A stretch of DNA of 64,000 bases. Origin: JADJGC01 sp964617645 (GTDB lineage Bacteria; Zixibacteria; MSB-5A5; CAIYYT01). The position numbers and the translations under genes are program-made. The stretch is taken from positions 47,044-111,043 of the forward strand of contig CAZTYE010000012.1 in the NCBI GenBank assembly GCA_964617645.1. Reading direction: 5' to 3'. The notes beneath the pieces were generated by a model that was not told the origin of the DNA, did no database searches, and saw nothing but the letters and a program-made list of their open reading frames with translations. Positions 15,725 to 24,840 of this stretch are shown one piece after another. The stretch's first letter is position 1, and every line of letters starts with the position of its first letter.

Positions 15725-16811
15725 TTGAGCGAAGTCATAGCCGTTTCGGAATTAGTCGCACGCTTTGCGCGACTGAAGGAGTTTCTTTGACCTCGCCAAG
15801 AAAGCCGACCGCATAGCGGAATTGGAAAGGCAGACCCTCGCCGAGAACTTCTGGTCGAATCAGGCCAAAGCTCAGGGGATCCTTAAAGAAATCGCTCTCG
15901 AGAAAAAATGGCTTGCGGAAAGCTCCGCGCTGGAGCGGTCACTCGGCGATCTCGAAACCCTGTCGGAATTGGCGGGTTCCGACGCCGAACTGCGCAAGGA
16001 ATTTGACGAGCAGTCGGATATCCTGCTTACCAAACTTGACGAATTTGAGACCAAGACACTGCTTTCGGAACGCGACGATCCCAATGACGCGATCCTCTCG
16101 ATTCATCCCGGCGCCGGCGGCACCGAGTCACAGGATTGGGCGCAGATGCTCCTCCGCCTCTACACGCGCTGGTGCGAGCGACACGGCTATGAAGCCGATT
16201 TGATCGACTATCAAGACGGCGACGAGGCCGGAGTCAAATCAGCGACACTTGAAATCAGGGGTGAATACGCCTACGGCTACTTAAAATCAGAATCCGGCGT
16301 GCACCGCATGGTGCGCATCTCGCCATTCGACGCCAATCAGCGGCGGCATACGTCATTCGCGTCGGTTTTCGTGCTTCCGGAAGTGGGCGAAGATATCGAA
16401 ATCGAAATCAAGCCGGAAGACATACGCACCGACACGTTTCGTGCTTCCGGCGCCGGCGGCCAGCATGTGAACAAGACTTCTTCGGCGGTGCGCATGACAC
16501 ACGTACCCACCGGCATCGTTGTGCAATGTCAAACCGAACGCTCGCAAATCAAGAACCGCGAGTCGGCGCTGAAAGTGCTCAAAGCCCGACTCTATCAACG
16601 CAAGCGCGAAGAGGAAGAAAAGAAGCTCGAAGCTTACACCAAGTCGAAAAAGAAGATCGAGTGGGGCTCGCAAATTCGCTCCTACGTGTTCCATCCCTAC
16701 AACATGGTGAAGGATCATCGCACCTCGCATGAAACTTCCGACACGACGCGGGTGATGGATGGCGATATTGATGCATTCGTGGCTGCCTTTCTGAATTGGA
16801 AAGATCGGTAG
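15725..16811 (+). CDS. prfB: Peptide chain release factor 2 with programmed +1 frameshift
   Basis: Zero frame: TTG 15725 (preceded by GGAGGAG) encodes MSEVIAVSELVARFARLKEF, then CTT at 15785-15787 and in-frame TGA at 15788-15790. Slipping on CTT-T into the +1 frame continues as DLAKKADRIAELERQ to the stop at 16811, about 361 residues in all. The slip site is preceded by AAGGAG, the internal Shine-Dalgarno that stimulates shifting, and the TGA is followed by C, as in E. coli. RF2 hallmarks are the SPF anticodon-like motif (VRISPFDANQRRHTSF) and GAGGQHVNKTSSAVR. It recognises UGA and UAA, and low RF2 favours its own frameshift. Confidence 0.96.
15776..15791 (+). promoter_or_regulatory. Programmed frameshift site of prfB
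   Basis: AAG GAG TTT CTT TGA C: an internal Shine-Dalgarno-like AAGGAG, three bases, slippery CTT, then the UGAC stop context. This is the autoregulatory RF2 element; it links UGA termination efficiency to RF2 synthesis. Confidence 0.93.
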
Positions 16812-16825
16812 CCGGAGGATTTTCC

Positions 16826-17821
16826 ATGTCCGTTCTCACAAACTTTCGTGACAAGGCCCGTTGTCTCAAGCGGCGGGTGGTATATCCTGAGGGGGAAGAA
16901 CCGCGTTCGATTTTGGCGGCCAAAGGCGTAACCGCCGAGGGAATCGCGCAGGTTGCGCTGATCGGCAACGACAGCAAGATTGCGGCGCTGGCGAAAGAGC
17001 ATGGGCTCGATCTGGCCAAGGTATCGGTCGCCGATCCCAACACATCGAATCTGCGTGCCGACTTCGCGCACGAGCTGTTTCAACTGCGCAAGGCCAAAGG
17101 AATGACTGAGGCTGACGCCGACAAGACTATTCGCAATCCCCTCTACTGGGGCGCGATGTTGGTGCGCAAAGGCCTGGCCGACGGTTCGGTTGCCGGCGCG
17201 GTCAACACGACCGGCGACGTCATGCGCGCCGGAATCCAGGTTGTTGGACTGGCGCCGGGCATTACCGCCGTGTCCAGTTTCTTCATGATGGTGCTGCCGG
17301 AGTTTCTTGGCGAGAAGGAGAAGATATTCTTCTTCGCCGACAGCGCCGTGATTCCGCAACCGTCCGTTGAACAGCTCGCGGCGATCGCTGTGGCGACTTC
17401 CCGCTCGTATCGTATTTTGATGAACGATGAGCCGCGCGTGGCGATGCTATCGTTTTCGACCAAAGGCTCAGCCAAGCATGCCGACTGCGACAAGGTGCTC
17501 AAGGCCCTCGAACTCGCAATGCAGATCGAGCCAAAGTTGATCGTCGACGGTGAATTGCAGGTTGATGCCGCAATCATCCCCAAAGTGCAACAATCGAAGG
17601 CGCCGCAATCTCCCGTCGAAGGCAAGGCGAACGTTTTGATTTTCCCTGACCTCGACGCCGGGAATATCGCGTACAAGCTGGTGCAGCGCATGGCCAAGGC
17701 GGACGCTATCGGCCCGATCGTGCAGGGGCTTAATAGGCCCGTCAACGATCTGTCGCGCGGATGCACGGCTGAGGACATTATTAACGTCACTGCGATTGCA
17801 ATGACCATGACCGGGATTTAG
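16826..17821 (+). CDS. pta: Phosphate acetyltransferase
   Basis: 331 residues of the short PTA form, interconverting acetyl-CoA and acetyl phosphate. Family motifs include RRVVYPEGEEPRSILAA, NPLYWGAMLVRKGLADGSVAG, FFFADSAVIPQPS, AMLSFSTKGSAKHAD, DGELQVDAAI and the C-terminal GPIVQGLNRPVNDLSRG. ATG 16826 follows a CCGGAGGA ribosome site 14 nt after the prfB stop. No acetate kinase gene lies nearby. It may produce acetyl-CoA for the condensing enzymes at the left end, but that is speculative. Confidence 0.95.
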   Translation: MSVLTNFRDKARCLKRRVVYPEGEEPRSILAAKGVTAEGIAQVALIGNDSKIAALAKEHGLDLAKVSVADPNTSNLRADFAHELFQLRKAKGMTEADADKTIRNPLYWGAMLVRKGLADGSVAGAVNTTGDVMRAGIQVVGLAPGITAVSSFFMMVLPEFLGEKEKIFFFADSAVIPQPSVEQLAAIAVATSRSYRILMNDEPRVAMLSFSTKGSAKHADCDKVLKALELAMQIEPKLIVDGELQVDAAIIPKVQQSKAPQSPVEGKANVLIFPDLDAGNIAYKLVQRMAKADAIGPIVQGLNRPVNDLSRGCTAEDIINVTAIAMTMTGI

Positions 17822-17836
17822 AGATGTAGCATGTGG

Positions 17837-17907
17837 GTCGGGAGCTTTGTGCTCCCGACTCCGATATAGTTGCGAGAGTCGGGTTCGCCGCGCAACGCCG
17901 AACCCGA
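17837..17907 (+). other. Two GC-rich hairpins downstream of pta
   Basis: A perfect 9-bp stem GTCGGGAGC/GCTCCCGAC (17837-17859, loop TTTGT) is followed by a second 9-bp stem TCGGGTTCG/CGAACCCGA (17879-17907). There is no clean T-run, so factor-independent termination is uncertain; they may be REP-like or attenuating structures between pta and the zinc-ribbon gene. Confidence 0.5.
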
Positions 17908-18001
17908 TGTCTCTTCTTGCTCCCAACGCATTCAGTCACTAAATTCGTACATATTTGTTGCCGCGAATCGCCGGCGCTGTTGCGAAGTCTGAGGAGAATC
18001 A

Positions 18002-18283
18002 ATGCCGACTTATTGGTACCGTTGCCAGACCTGTCATCACGAGTTTGAAGAATTCCAAAAGATATCGGACCCGCCGGTGAAAGAATGCCCCAAATGCAAC
18101 GGCATCGTCATGCGGGTGATAACCGGCGGCTCCGGTTTGGTGTTCAAGGGGAGCGGCTTCTACATCACCGATTACCGCAAAGAGTCGTATAAAAAGGATG
18201 CCAAGTCGGAATCGGGGTCGTCAAGTACGTCCTCCCCATCGGATTCCAAATCCTCTGGCTCGTCTTCAGGCAAGTCCGACTGA
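18002..18283 (+). CDS. FmdB/CxxC_CxxC family regulatory zinc-ribbon protein
   Basis: A 93-residue protein beginning MPTYWYRCQTCHHEFE with the two CxxC knuckles CQTC and CPKC (ECPKCNGIVMRVITGG), then a low-complexity Ser-rich tail from about residue 67. The family (FmdB, putative regulatory) has no firm function. Strong GAGGAG ribosome site. It is followed 14 nt later by the GlcD-like oxidase gene and is probably cotranscribed. Confidence 0.9.
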   Translation: MPTYWYRCQTCHHEFEEFQKISDPPVKECPKCNGIVMRVITGGSGLVFKGSGFYITDYRKESYKKDAKSESGSSSTSSPSDSKSSGSSSGKSD

Positions 18284-18297
18284 GCACTTCCCTCGCT

Positions 18298-19668
18298 ATG
18301 TCATTGACGCAGACCCAGCGCCACCAGCTATCCGCTATCGTCGGCGCAGAAAACGTTCATGTTTCTGGCGAGTACTTTGAGAAGTGCTCGCATGACGCTT
18401 GCGATGTTTCGTTTCCGCCGCTGGCGGCGATCTCAATTACCGACGCCGCGCAGTTGCCCGGCTTGTTGCGCTGGTTGAAGAAGAATAAGATTGCGATTGT
18501 ACCGCGCGGCGCCGGAACCGGCTATACCGGCGGCGCGGTCGCGGAATCTGGCGGTATTGTCGTTTCTTTTGACCGGCTCAATCGGATTCTCGAAATCGAC
18601 TCCGCTAAGAAGACCGCGATCGTCGAGCCGGGAGTGATCACCCAACAATTGGCCGATGCTGCGCTGGCTCAGGGCCTGTTCTACCCCCCCGATCCGGCGA
18701 GCTTGAAAGAGTGCTCGCTGGGCGGCAATGTCGCCGAGTGCGCCGGCGGGTTGCGCTGCAAGAAGTATGGTTTGACCAAAGATTATGTGCTGGGGCTGGA
18801 GGGATACGATATCGACGGCGACCTGATCCGGACCGGCAGTTTCGCGCCGGAGTGCAGCTATGATTTGACCAGTATACTGATCGGATCCGAGGGAACGCTC
18901 GCCGTTATCTCCAAGATCGCGTTGCAACTGATCGACCCACCGTTAGCGCGAAAGTCGTTCTTTGCGACTTTCTCACGGCAAGTGGATGCCGCCGAAGTCG
19001 TCGCCAAAATCATGGCCTCCGGTGTGATCCCCGCCGTCTTAGAGTTTATCGACGGCGACGTCATCACGCGGACGCTCGAGTATCTCGGCTGGGAACAGTC
19101 GATTTCAGCCGCGGCGGCGCTGCTGATCGAAGTTGACGGCACTGCGGCAGAAGTCGAACGCGATGCGGCGGTCGTGGCGACTATCATTGCGTCGCAGCGT
19201 CCGCTTCAGTCCGACATGGCGGATACTGAGGAGCGGCGGGAGTATTTGTGGACGATGCGTCGCTCGGTCTCGCGGGCAAATCGCGCGAAGGCCAAGCTCT
19301 ACATCTCGGAAGACATCGTCGTGCCGCCCTCGAGGCTGCCGACTTTGGTAGCGCAGCTTGCGGAACTGGGAAAGCTGCACCATTTGCATGTCAACTCATT
19401 TGGCCACGCCGGCGACGGAAACCTGCACGTGAATTTTCTGGCCGACGCCGACTCCCCCTCTGATCGGGCACGAATTCATGCGGCGTGTGTGGATTTGTTC
19501 AAAATGACGCTCGCGCTCGACGGTACGATCTCCGGTGAACACGGCATCGGCACCACCAAGAAGGACTTTCTGCCAATGGAAGTTTCACCGGAGACAATGC
19601 GACTACTGAGAGCAATCAAGTCCGCCTTTGATCGCCGCGGTTTAATGAACCCTCGAAAACTACTTTAG
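18298..19668 (+). CDS. FAD-linked oxidase, GlcD/D-lactate dehydrogenase family
   Basis: 456 residues. N-terminal PCMH-type FAD domain (VPRGAGTGYTGGAVAESGG, DPASLKECSLGGNVAECAGG, ILIGSEGTLAVISKIAL) and a C-terminal FAD-oxidase domain with FGHAGDGNLHVNFLAD and SGEHGIGTTKKDFL. Members oxidise 2-hydroxyacids such as glycolate or D-lactate. Neither GlcE nor the iron-sulfur subunit GlcF is adjacent, so it may be a stand-alone D-lactate or D-2-hydroxyglutarate dehydrogenase. The substrate cannot be read from the sequence. Confidence 0.9.
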   Translation: MSLTQTQRHQLSAIVGAENVHVSGEYFEKCSHDACDVSFPPLAAISITDAAQLPGLLRWLKKNKIAIVPRGAGTGYTGGAVAESGGIVVSFDRLNRILEIDSAKKTAIVEPGVITQQLADAALAQGLFYPPDPASLKECSLGGNVAECAGGLRCKKYGLTKDYVLGLEGYDIDGDLIRTGSFAPECSYDLTSILIGSEGTLAVISKIALQLIDPPLARKSFFATFSRQVDAAEVVAKIMASGVIPAVLEFIDGDVITRTLEYLGWEQSISAAAALLIEVDGTAAEVERDAAVVATIIASQRPLQSDMADTEERREYLWTMRRSVSRANRAKAKLYISEDIVVPPSRLPTLVAQLAELGKLHHLHVNSFGHAGDGNLHVNFLADADSPSDRARIHAACVDLFKMTLALDGTISGEHGIGTTKKDFLPMEVSPETMRLLRAIKSAFDRRGLMNPRKLL

Positions 19669-19831
19669 TCACGATCAGCATCACCAGTGAGTAACCACGC
19701 AAGCATGTGGCGAGTCGCGACCACAGGGTTGGGTTTAGAATAGCTCGCAACCGCCCACTGACATTACTGAGAAAGTTGTTGAGCATTTAGTATACATTAC
19801 GGAGCAGTGAGCGCACGATTCGAGAAAGGAG

Positions 19832-20254
19832 TCAGGGTAGGATCGGAATCGAATTGCATCTCACGAACGTGATGAAGTTGTCCCTTCGATAGTGCACATC
19901 AATTACTGCGGACGCTATCGTATCCAGCCCGACAAGTACGTACAGCTCTTTTGCTGCAGGATCTGTATCGACCTTAGCCCAGCGAAATGAGCCATTTAAG
20001 CCAGTTACAGTAGCCAAGCTGTACTCGCGCCCGCTGTCCCTTAGAATGACTCTAGCGCCTACGATCCCGACGCCGTTTCGGTCGGTAACGACGCCCTGCA
20101 CCGTTGGCGGGGCGAACCAAATGCGCTCAAGCATTACATATGTCGACACTACAAGAAAGATACACCAGCAAATCGAGAGCACCCAGTTGACAACTACCTT
20201 GCTACGGCGATCTGGATGTGGCTCGCCTAATATCTCGGGCTTTTCATCGTCCAT
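19832..20254 (-). CDS. Membrane-anchored protein with a carboxypeptidase-regulatory-like (transthyretin-like) domain
   Basis: 140 residues: a cytoplasmic N-terminus, one transmembrane helix (WVLSICWCIFLVVSTYVML, about 24-42), then an outside domain VQGVVTDRNGVGIVGARVIL ... TGLNGSFRW of the CarboxypepD_reg type. Its function is unknown. It follows the Nramp-like transporter by 19 nt on the same strand and is probably an accessory of it. Like the transporter, it is less GC-biased than the flanking genes. Confidence 0.75.
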   Translation of the reverse strand: MDDEKPEILGEPHPDRRSKVVVNWVLSICWCIFLVVSTYVMLERIWFAPPTVQGVVTDRNGVGIVGARVILRDSGREYSLATVTGLNGSFRWAKVDTDPAAKELYVLVGLDTIASAVIDVHYRRDNFITFVRCNSIPILP

Positions 20255-20273
20255 TGAGCGATCTCCCCACCGG

Positions 20274-21761
20274 TCAGATTATAAGCGCAAGGATGCAAAT
20301 CCCGCCGAAGACGAGTGTGCACAAGATCAGCCCGACATCAAGTACGGGAGACCTTGCAAATCTCGGTAAGCGAGATCTCAACAAGAGATAAACATGGATA
20401 CCCGAAAGACCTAAGATTGCGCTTGCAGAGTAACTCATGATCTTTATCAGTGTAAGGGGTGGCGTAGTCCCCAGCAGGAATGCGGACGCAGTCGTAAAGG
20501 TAATAATAATCGCGTAGTACAGGCGTGATCGATCGCCTGCAGTCAATGTTCTGATCCGCGGACTGCAAGCCCAAAGGACATCGGTTACTTGTCGCCCGAC
20601 GCAATCGACTACCGTAAACTGGGAGCTGAAAAGGACTGCAAATCCACACAATGCGAGTATCGTTGAATACCACTCGGAAATATGTCCGCCCGATTTCAGG
20701 GCATTAACCAATTCAGCAGAAGCTCCTTGGCCAGAGAGGGAACTGCCCGGCTCCAAGAAATACGTATACAGAGCTGTCGTCAGGAACATCGAGAGAAAAC
20801 ATGGAATCGTCCAGAAGATTGTGTGCTCCCGACTAAACTTAGCGAACCAAAGCTTCAGCCTTGACTGATTCTCCGCTGTGCTTGGGTCCGGCATTTCCAA
20901 GACTTCGTCTTGATTCTCGCCACCAGAATTTCGCCGCTTTCCGATCAATCCACCGATCGGAGGTTTCTTCGCAGCTGCACCATAGCCAGCATCTCTGTAT
21001 TGATTTGTAATGAGCATGTTGAATATGCCGCCTGCCCCAGCATAACCAGCAAAGCCAGCGAGAAGCAGCCAATCGCTTTGCGAACTAAGATTAGCGGAAT
21101 GAGGGCCGATTCCGAAGAAACCCAGGAAGACTCTCCAGATGTGCCCCACGGGAACCAGTAAGACTGCTGAGACGACGACGACTATAAGAATGAAACATAC
21201 TAATACATAGTTGACTATCCGCATCGTGCTCGAAATCACACCGCCAAATACTACAATAGCGACGCACACCATGAGCGAGAGAATACCGATCTGATAAATC
21301 GCCGGCTGGTCTACCGCCTGCGGCATGACACCTTTGATGGCGAAAAAATACGATGCGGCGCAGCTCGCGACATAACCAGGCCACATGACTTGCATGAGCG
21401 CCATAAAGCCGTAGACAAACAACCAAATCCTAAAATCTGGTCCGGTTCTGATCAGCCCGACTTGGATAGTCTCCCCCGTGCAAAGTGTATATCTCATAAC
21501 CGCGTTGTTAAAAAGGTGCTGCAATACAATCGAGACTGTTGCAATAAAGAGGATCCAAGTTCCAAACTTAACCGCAGAAGCCGGCCCCAAGAGCCATTCT
21601 CCGCTCCCAATCGATACGCCTGTCACAATTACGACGGGAGCTACACTTGCGATTGTCCTAGTTAATCCGATGGGACCCGGGGACGAGACTGAGTCGTTCG
21701 TTACTCTAATATCTTTCGGCTTCTGTAGCCATCTCGGAACTCTAGTTTGCGATTCGAGCAT
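20274..21761 (-). CDS. Nramp-like multi-spanning transporter
   Basis: 495 residues with about eleven hydrophobic helices. The N-terminal helix region VSIGSGEWLLGPASAVKFGT resembles the first transmembrane segment of Nramp-like proteins from environmental bacteria; the classical metal-binding DPGN is not seen, so the substrate may not be Mn/Fe. A charged cytoplasmic loop of about 50 residues lies near the middle. Start at ATG 21761 (MLESQTRVP), with AGGGG upstream, rather than the longer frame. With the small protein downstream it forms a two-gene unit of lower GC, possibly acquired by transfer. Confidence 0.7.
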   Translation of the reverse strand: MLESQTRVPRWLQKPKDIRVTNDSVSSPGPIGLTRTIASVAPVVIVTGVSIGSGEWLLGPASAVKFGTWILFIATVSIVLQHLFNNAVMRYTLCTGETIQVGLIRTGPDFRIWLFVYGFMALMQVMWPGYVASCAASYFFAIKGVMPQAVDQPAIYQIGILSLMVCVAIVVFGGVISSTMRIVNYVLVCFILIVVVVSAVLLVPVGHIWRVFLGFFGIGPHSANLSSQSDWLLLAGFAGYAGAGGIFNMLITNQYRDAGYGAAAKKPPIGGLIGKRRNSGGENQDEVLEMPDPSTAENQSRLKLWFAKFSREHTIFWTIPCFLSMFLTTALYTYFLEPGSSLSGQGASAELVNALKSGGHISEWYSTILALCGFAVLFSSQFTVVDCVGRQVTDVLWACSPRIRTLTAGDRSRLYYAIIITFTTASAFLLGTTPPLTLIKIMSYSASAILGLSGIHVYLLLRSRLPRFARSPVLDVGLILCTLVFGGICILALII

Positions 21762-22311
21762 CACGAGATACCCCTTGCGACACCTCGATGAGTGTACGCT
21801 TCTATCTATTTTCAATCAGAATCAAAGCTGAGTGCTGAACTCTGTCAAGCGCAAACTTCACAAAAGTGCACTTGGGATGAGTTATCTTTGCCTGTTATGT
21901 GTTCGATACCGGAGCGAATGAGTGCGATTTACCGATTTGCCTTCCTTGCGAATGCCCCGACTTGAATTCCGTAAGACCAAGTGTCTTTCGCCTTATGATC
22001 TTTCTCCCCAAATCCCACTGATTTGCGATCGAGTATAGGGTAAAGCCAGATTGGCGCGATATCTTTGCCTTGCCTGCTCATTGTGGCCGGGCGTCAGTAT
22101 GCCAATCCTCCATCACAGTCCGACGAGAGCTCTTACAACTCAGCCATCTCTGACGCAAGGGCCCGTCGACAGCCTCGCGCCGCCCGTGCAATTGAGTTCG
22201 TTCAAGTTACTGTAACAAAGACGAAGGGCCGGGGTGAATTCTCGCCTACCAATCTGGGCGCTTCAGACATTCGGACCTCATTGAAATCTCGATAGCCGGG
22301 GCAACTTGAGT
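21762..22311. other. About 550-bp region without a supported gene
   Basis: The stretch upstream of the Nramp-like gene is relatively AT-rich. It presumably holds that gene's promoter and the 3' end of the cvpA transcript. A 76-codon open frame at 22065-22295 on the plus strand has no ribosome site or family likeness, and I do not call it. Confidence 0.6.
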
Positions 22312-22968
22312 TCAGAACGCGTCCGCCTCGCCGTAGAAGTAATAAACGCGGTCGAGAGCGTCTTGCAGCATGAGAGCTTCCTTGGCCTGCTTCTCCGGCG
22401 ACTTGCGCGTCTTGCGATTCGGATTCTCGGCGCGGGCTTCCGGTACGCTGGTCAAAGTGGCTTCGACCTTTTCGACGAAAGTCGGCCACTCTCTGTGCAG
22501 CGGCTTGGAAGTGTCGTATATCATCTGGATTGTCTTAGTCGCCGATGTCGCCAGCATCGATTTGTCCATCTGATCGTAAAATGCTCGAGGCAACGGCAGC
22601 AAAATCGAAACGAACAAGAGACATCCAACAACCAGCCAGCCGCGCACGGCGCCGACTATCGCGCCGCCCCATTTGTCGCGGTCGCCAAGGCTCTGTACCG
22701 AGACGAGTTTCTCAAGAATCTTGGCGGCTAACTTAAAGAGCGCATAGATCAGCCCGAGAACCAGTATGTAGGAGATTACGGCAATCGTGATCGGCGATGC
22801 GTCCAGCGAATTGCCAATCTCGACGGCGACGAAATCGAGTTTGCCGGTAGTGATCACCAATGCTGCGAGCAGACCGATGAGGGCCATTAGCTCGCGCAGA
22901 AATCCCTTCTTTGTGCCGATGGCGATAAACCCGAGGACAAACAGTAAGGCAATAAGATTGAAAATCAT
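22312..22968 (-). CDS. CvpA family membrane protein
   Basis: 218 residues. Four hydrophobic segments in the first 125 residues, with the family pattern of a short N-terminal helix, GTKKGFLRELMALIGLLAAL, and WGGAIVGAVRGWLVVGCLL. The C-terminal about 80 residues are charged and cytoplasmic. CvpA proteins affect colicin V export in E. coli and envelope stress tolerance; the molecular activity is not known. The ATG follows a GGAGGGAA ribosome site. The 539 bp upstream (22969-23507) carry no gene that I can support. Confidence 0.88.
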   Translation of the reverse strand: MIFNLIALLFVLGFIAIGTKKGFLRELMALIGLLAALVITTGKLDFVAVEIGNSLDASPITIAVISYILVLGLIYALFKLAAKILEKLVSVQSLGDRDKWGGAIVGAVRGWLVVGCLLFVSILLPLPRAFYDQMDKSMLATSATKTIQMIYDTSKPLHREWPTFVEKVEATLTSVPEARAENPNRKTRKSPEKQAKEALMLQDALDRVYYFYGEADAF

Positions 22969-23507
22969 GATTCCCTCCGCAGCGACGAAAGGCGTAACTC
23001 GGCCGTGCTCGTCGTTACAGGTTTAGAACTCCGCAACGGCAAAAATTGCGATTTGTTGCCGTGTCGATATCGACAACGCCACGACCGGCGGAGATCCGGT
23101 CGGGCGCCGAAATTCATGAAGTAATTGCCGACGCAACCGCGCAAAGCATTCAAACCGCGGTGCGGTCAACGACTGGCGAAATCTGCGAATGTTGAAAACG
23201 GCCGGCAAGGTTTTTTTCGGCCAAATGACGCCAGTTTGTTGGCTTAAGGTATCGGGGCGGTTCGTAAATTTCGGACTGGTTTATCGTCGATCCGCTCCGT
23301 CGCGTGCTTAACCGAACCAACAGCAAGCTGTGGGCGACCACGAGGTGTTCCATTCAAGCTGGGGCCGACCACATTCCAGCGAATGATACAACAAGCCGGA
23401 CGCTGATTGACCGGCCAAGTTTGGCCTATAGTTTCCCTTGCCGACAGTACGTCCCCACCATATCATTGCTTGAAGTTTCATTGCTCGAAAGGAGTAATCG
23501 AGGATAC

Positions 23508-24137
23508 ATGATTAGGATACTCACCGTTACATTCGCCGCAAGCGCGCTGATTCTGGCTTCGTCATGCGCCAAGAAGGAAGCTCAGGAGCCGCAAACTTCC
23601 GGTAGCCAGTCGGGACAAGCGCAGCAGCAGCAAATGCCGGCCGCGAATCCACATGCCCAGCCGGGCGCCAATGATGCCGCCGGCCTGGCGTGGACAGTTC
23701 CCGACGGCTGGGCGCCGGGCGGTGCGCGCTCGATGCGCATCAATACATACTTGATTGACGCCGAAGACCCGAAGGCCGAATGCGCCGTGTTCTACTTTGG
23801 ATCGACCCAGGGCGGTGATGTCGAGTCAAACATTGCGCGCTGGATCAATCAGGTTGTGCAGCCGGACGGAAGCGAATCCGCTGCGAAAGCCAAGCGTAGT
23901 ACGTTGAAGACCGAATGCTGCGAGATCCTTACGGTCGAAGTGCCCGGAACTTACATGGCCTCAAGCGGCCCGATGATGCAAGTAACCGACGAGCGCGCCG
24001 ACTACATCCTGATCGGAGGGATCGCGCCGGGTCCCGAGGGGAATGTGTTTTTCAAACTCACCGGACCGGCTGCCAAAGCTGAGAAGTTTCGCGCGTCATT
24101 CGAGACTCTGCTGAAATCGATCAGGAAAAGCTCTTAG
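23508..24137 (+). CDS. Secreted lipoprotein, unknown function
   Basis: 209 residues starting at ATG 23508, with a lipoprotein signal MIRILTVTFAASALILASSC ending in the lipobox LASSC, then a Gln/Ala/Pro-rich linker (about 25-55). The mature domain (LAWTVPDGWAPGGARSMR ... FFKLTGPAAKAEKFRASFE) resembles a PsbP/MOG1-like fold, in which a short Trp-containing strand is followed by a mixed alpha/beta domain. The upstream extension of 68 codons lacks coding character. Anchored in the envelope; its role is unknown. Confidence 0.75.
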   Translation: MIRILTVTFAASALILASSCAKKEAQEPQTSGSQSGQAQQQQMPAANPHAQPGANDAAGLAWTVPDGWAPGGARSMRINTYLIDAEDPKAECAVFYFGSTQGGDVESNIARWINQVVQPDGSESAAKAKRSTLKTECCEILTVEVPGTYMASSGPMMQVTDERADYILIGGIAPGPEGNVFFKLTGPAAKAEKFRASFETLLKSIRKSS

Positions 24138-24297
24138 ACCGTCCCGAAGAATTGCGCAGAGAAACTCGGAGTCGAACTCTAAATTCGAATCGCGTTCTGG
24201 TGAGACTCAAGATCGGCCGTAACAGAGTAACAAGCTGGTTTTTGGGGCAGGCGGAACGCGCTCGTATTCGCGAATGGGGGAAAAGACTTTCGAGACT

Positions 24298-24732
24298 CTA
24301 CTTGCGAATCGAGAACTTTTTTAACCGTCGCTCGTGGCGACCGCCTTCAAAGTCGGTAGCCAGCCATACTTTCACGATCTTGTCGGCCAGATCGGCGCTC
24401 ACCCACTTTGATCCCAGGGCCAGCACGTTGGCATCATTGTGCTGGCGCGACAATACCGCCATCTCTTCGTTCACGGCAAAGGCGCCGCGGATTTCGGGCA
24501 GCTTGTTGACGACCATATTCACGCCGTTCCCGCTCCAACAAATCACGATTCCGCGCTCGACGTCGCGATTTGCTACGGCATGAGCGACGCGCATGGCATA
24601 ATCGGGATAATCAGTCGATTGCTCCGAGTCGGTCCCGAAATCGGTTATCTCATGTCCGATTGCTTCGAGATGCGACCTGAGGTGTTCTTTGAGCGGAAAT
24701 CCCTTATGATCCGCGCCGAGAGCTATCTTCAT
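24298..24732 (-). CDS. rpiB: Ribose 5-phosphate isomerase B family protein
   Basis: 144 residues with the RpiB/LacAB fold: IALGADHKGFPLKEHL at the N-terminus, DYPDYAMRVAHAV, the catalytic-loop cysteine in GIVICWSGNGVNMVVNK and RGAFAVNEEMAVLSRQHNDANVLALGS. It interconverts ribulose 5-phosphate and ribose 5-phosphate in the pentose phosphate pathway. The loop CWSGNGVNM differs from the more common CGTGIGMSI, so a related sugar-phosphate substrate is possible. Confidence 0.9.
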   Translation of the reverse strand: MKIALGADHKGFPLKEHLRSHLEAIGHEITDFGTDSEQSTDYPDYAMRVAHAVANRDVERGIVICWSGNGVNMVVNKLPEIRGAFAVNEEMAVLSRQHNDANVLALGSKWVSADLADKIVKVWLATDFEGGRHERRLKKFSIRK

Positions 24733-24840
24733 GCCTTAATCATAGAGGGCTATTGGCGGAAACGCAAGCCCGGAATCGTCATGATCCGGCGACATCATTT
24801 AAGCTCGGCTTGCGTCCCGTGTCAACAATCGAACCGGACG

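Noticed and set aside
15725..15790. prfB as a pseudogene because of an early stop
   Set aside because: The stop lies exactly in the conserved RF2 frameshift context and the +1 frame continues the protein.
22065..22295. 76-codon plus-strand frame
   Set aside because: No ribosome site, no family likeness and low-complexity composition.
23304..23507. 68-codon N-terminal extension of the lipoprotein gene
   Set aside because: A lipoprotein signal starts at ATG 23508 with an AAGGAG upstream, whereas the extension would bury it.
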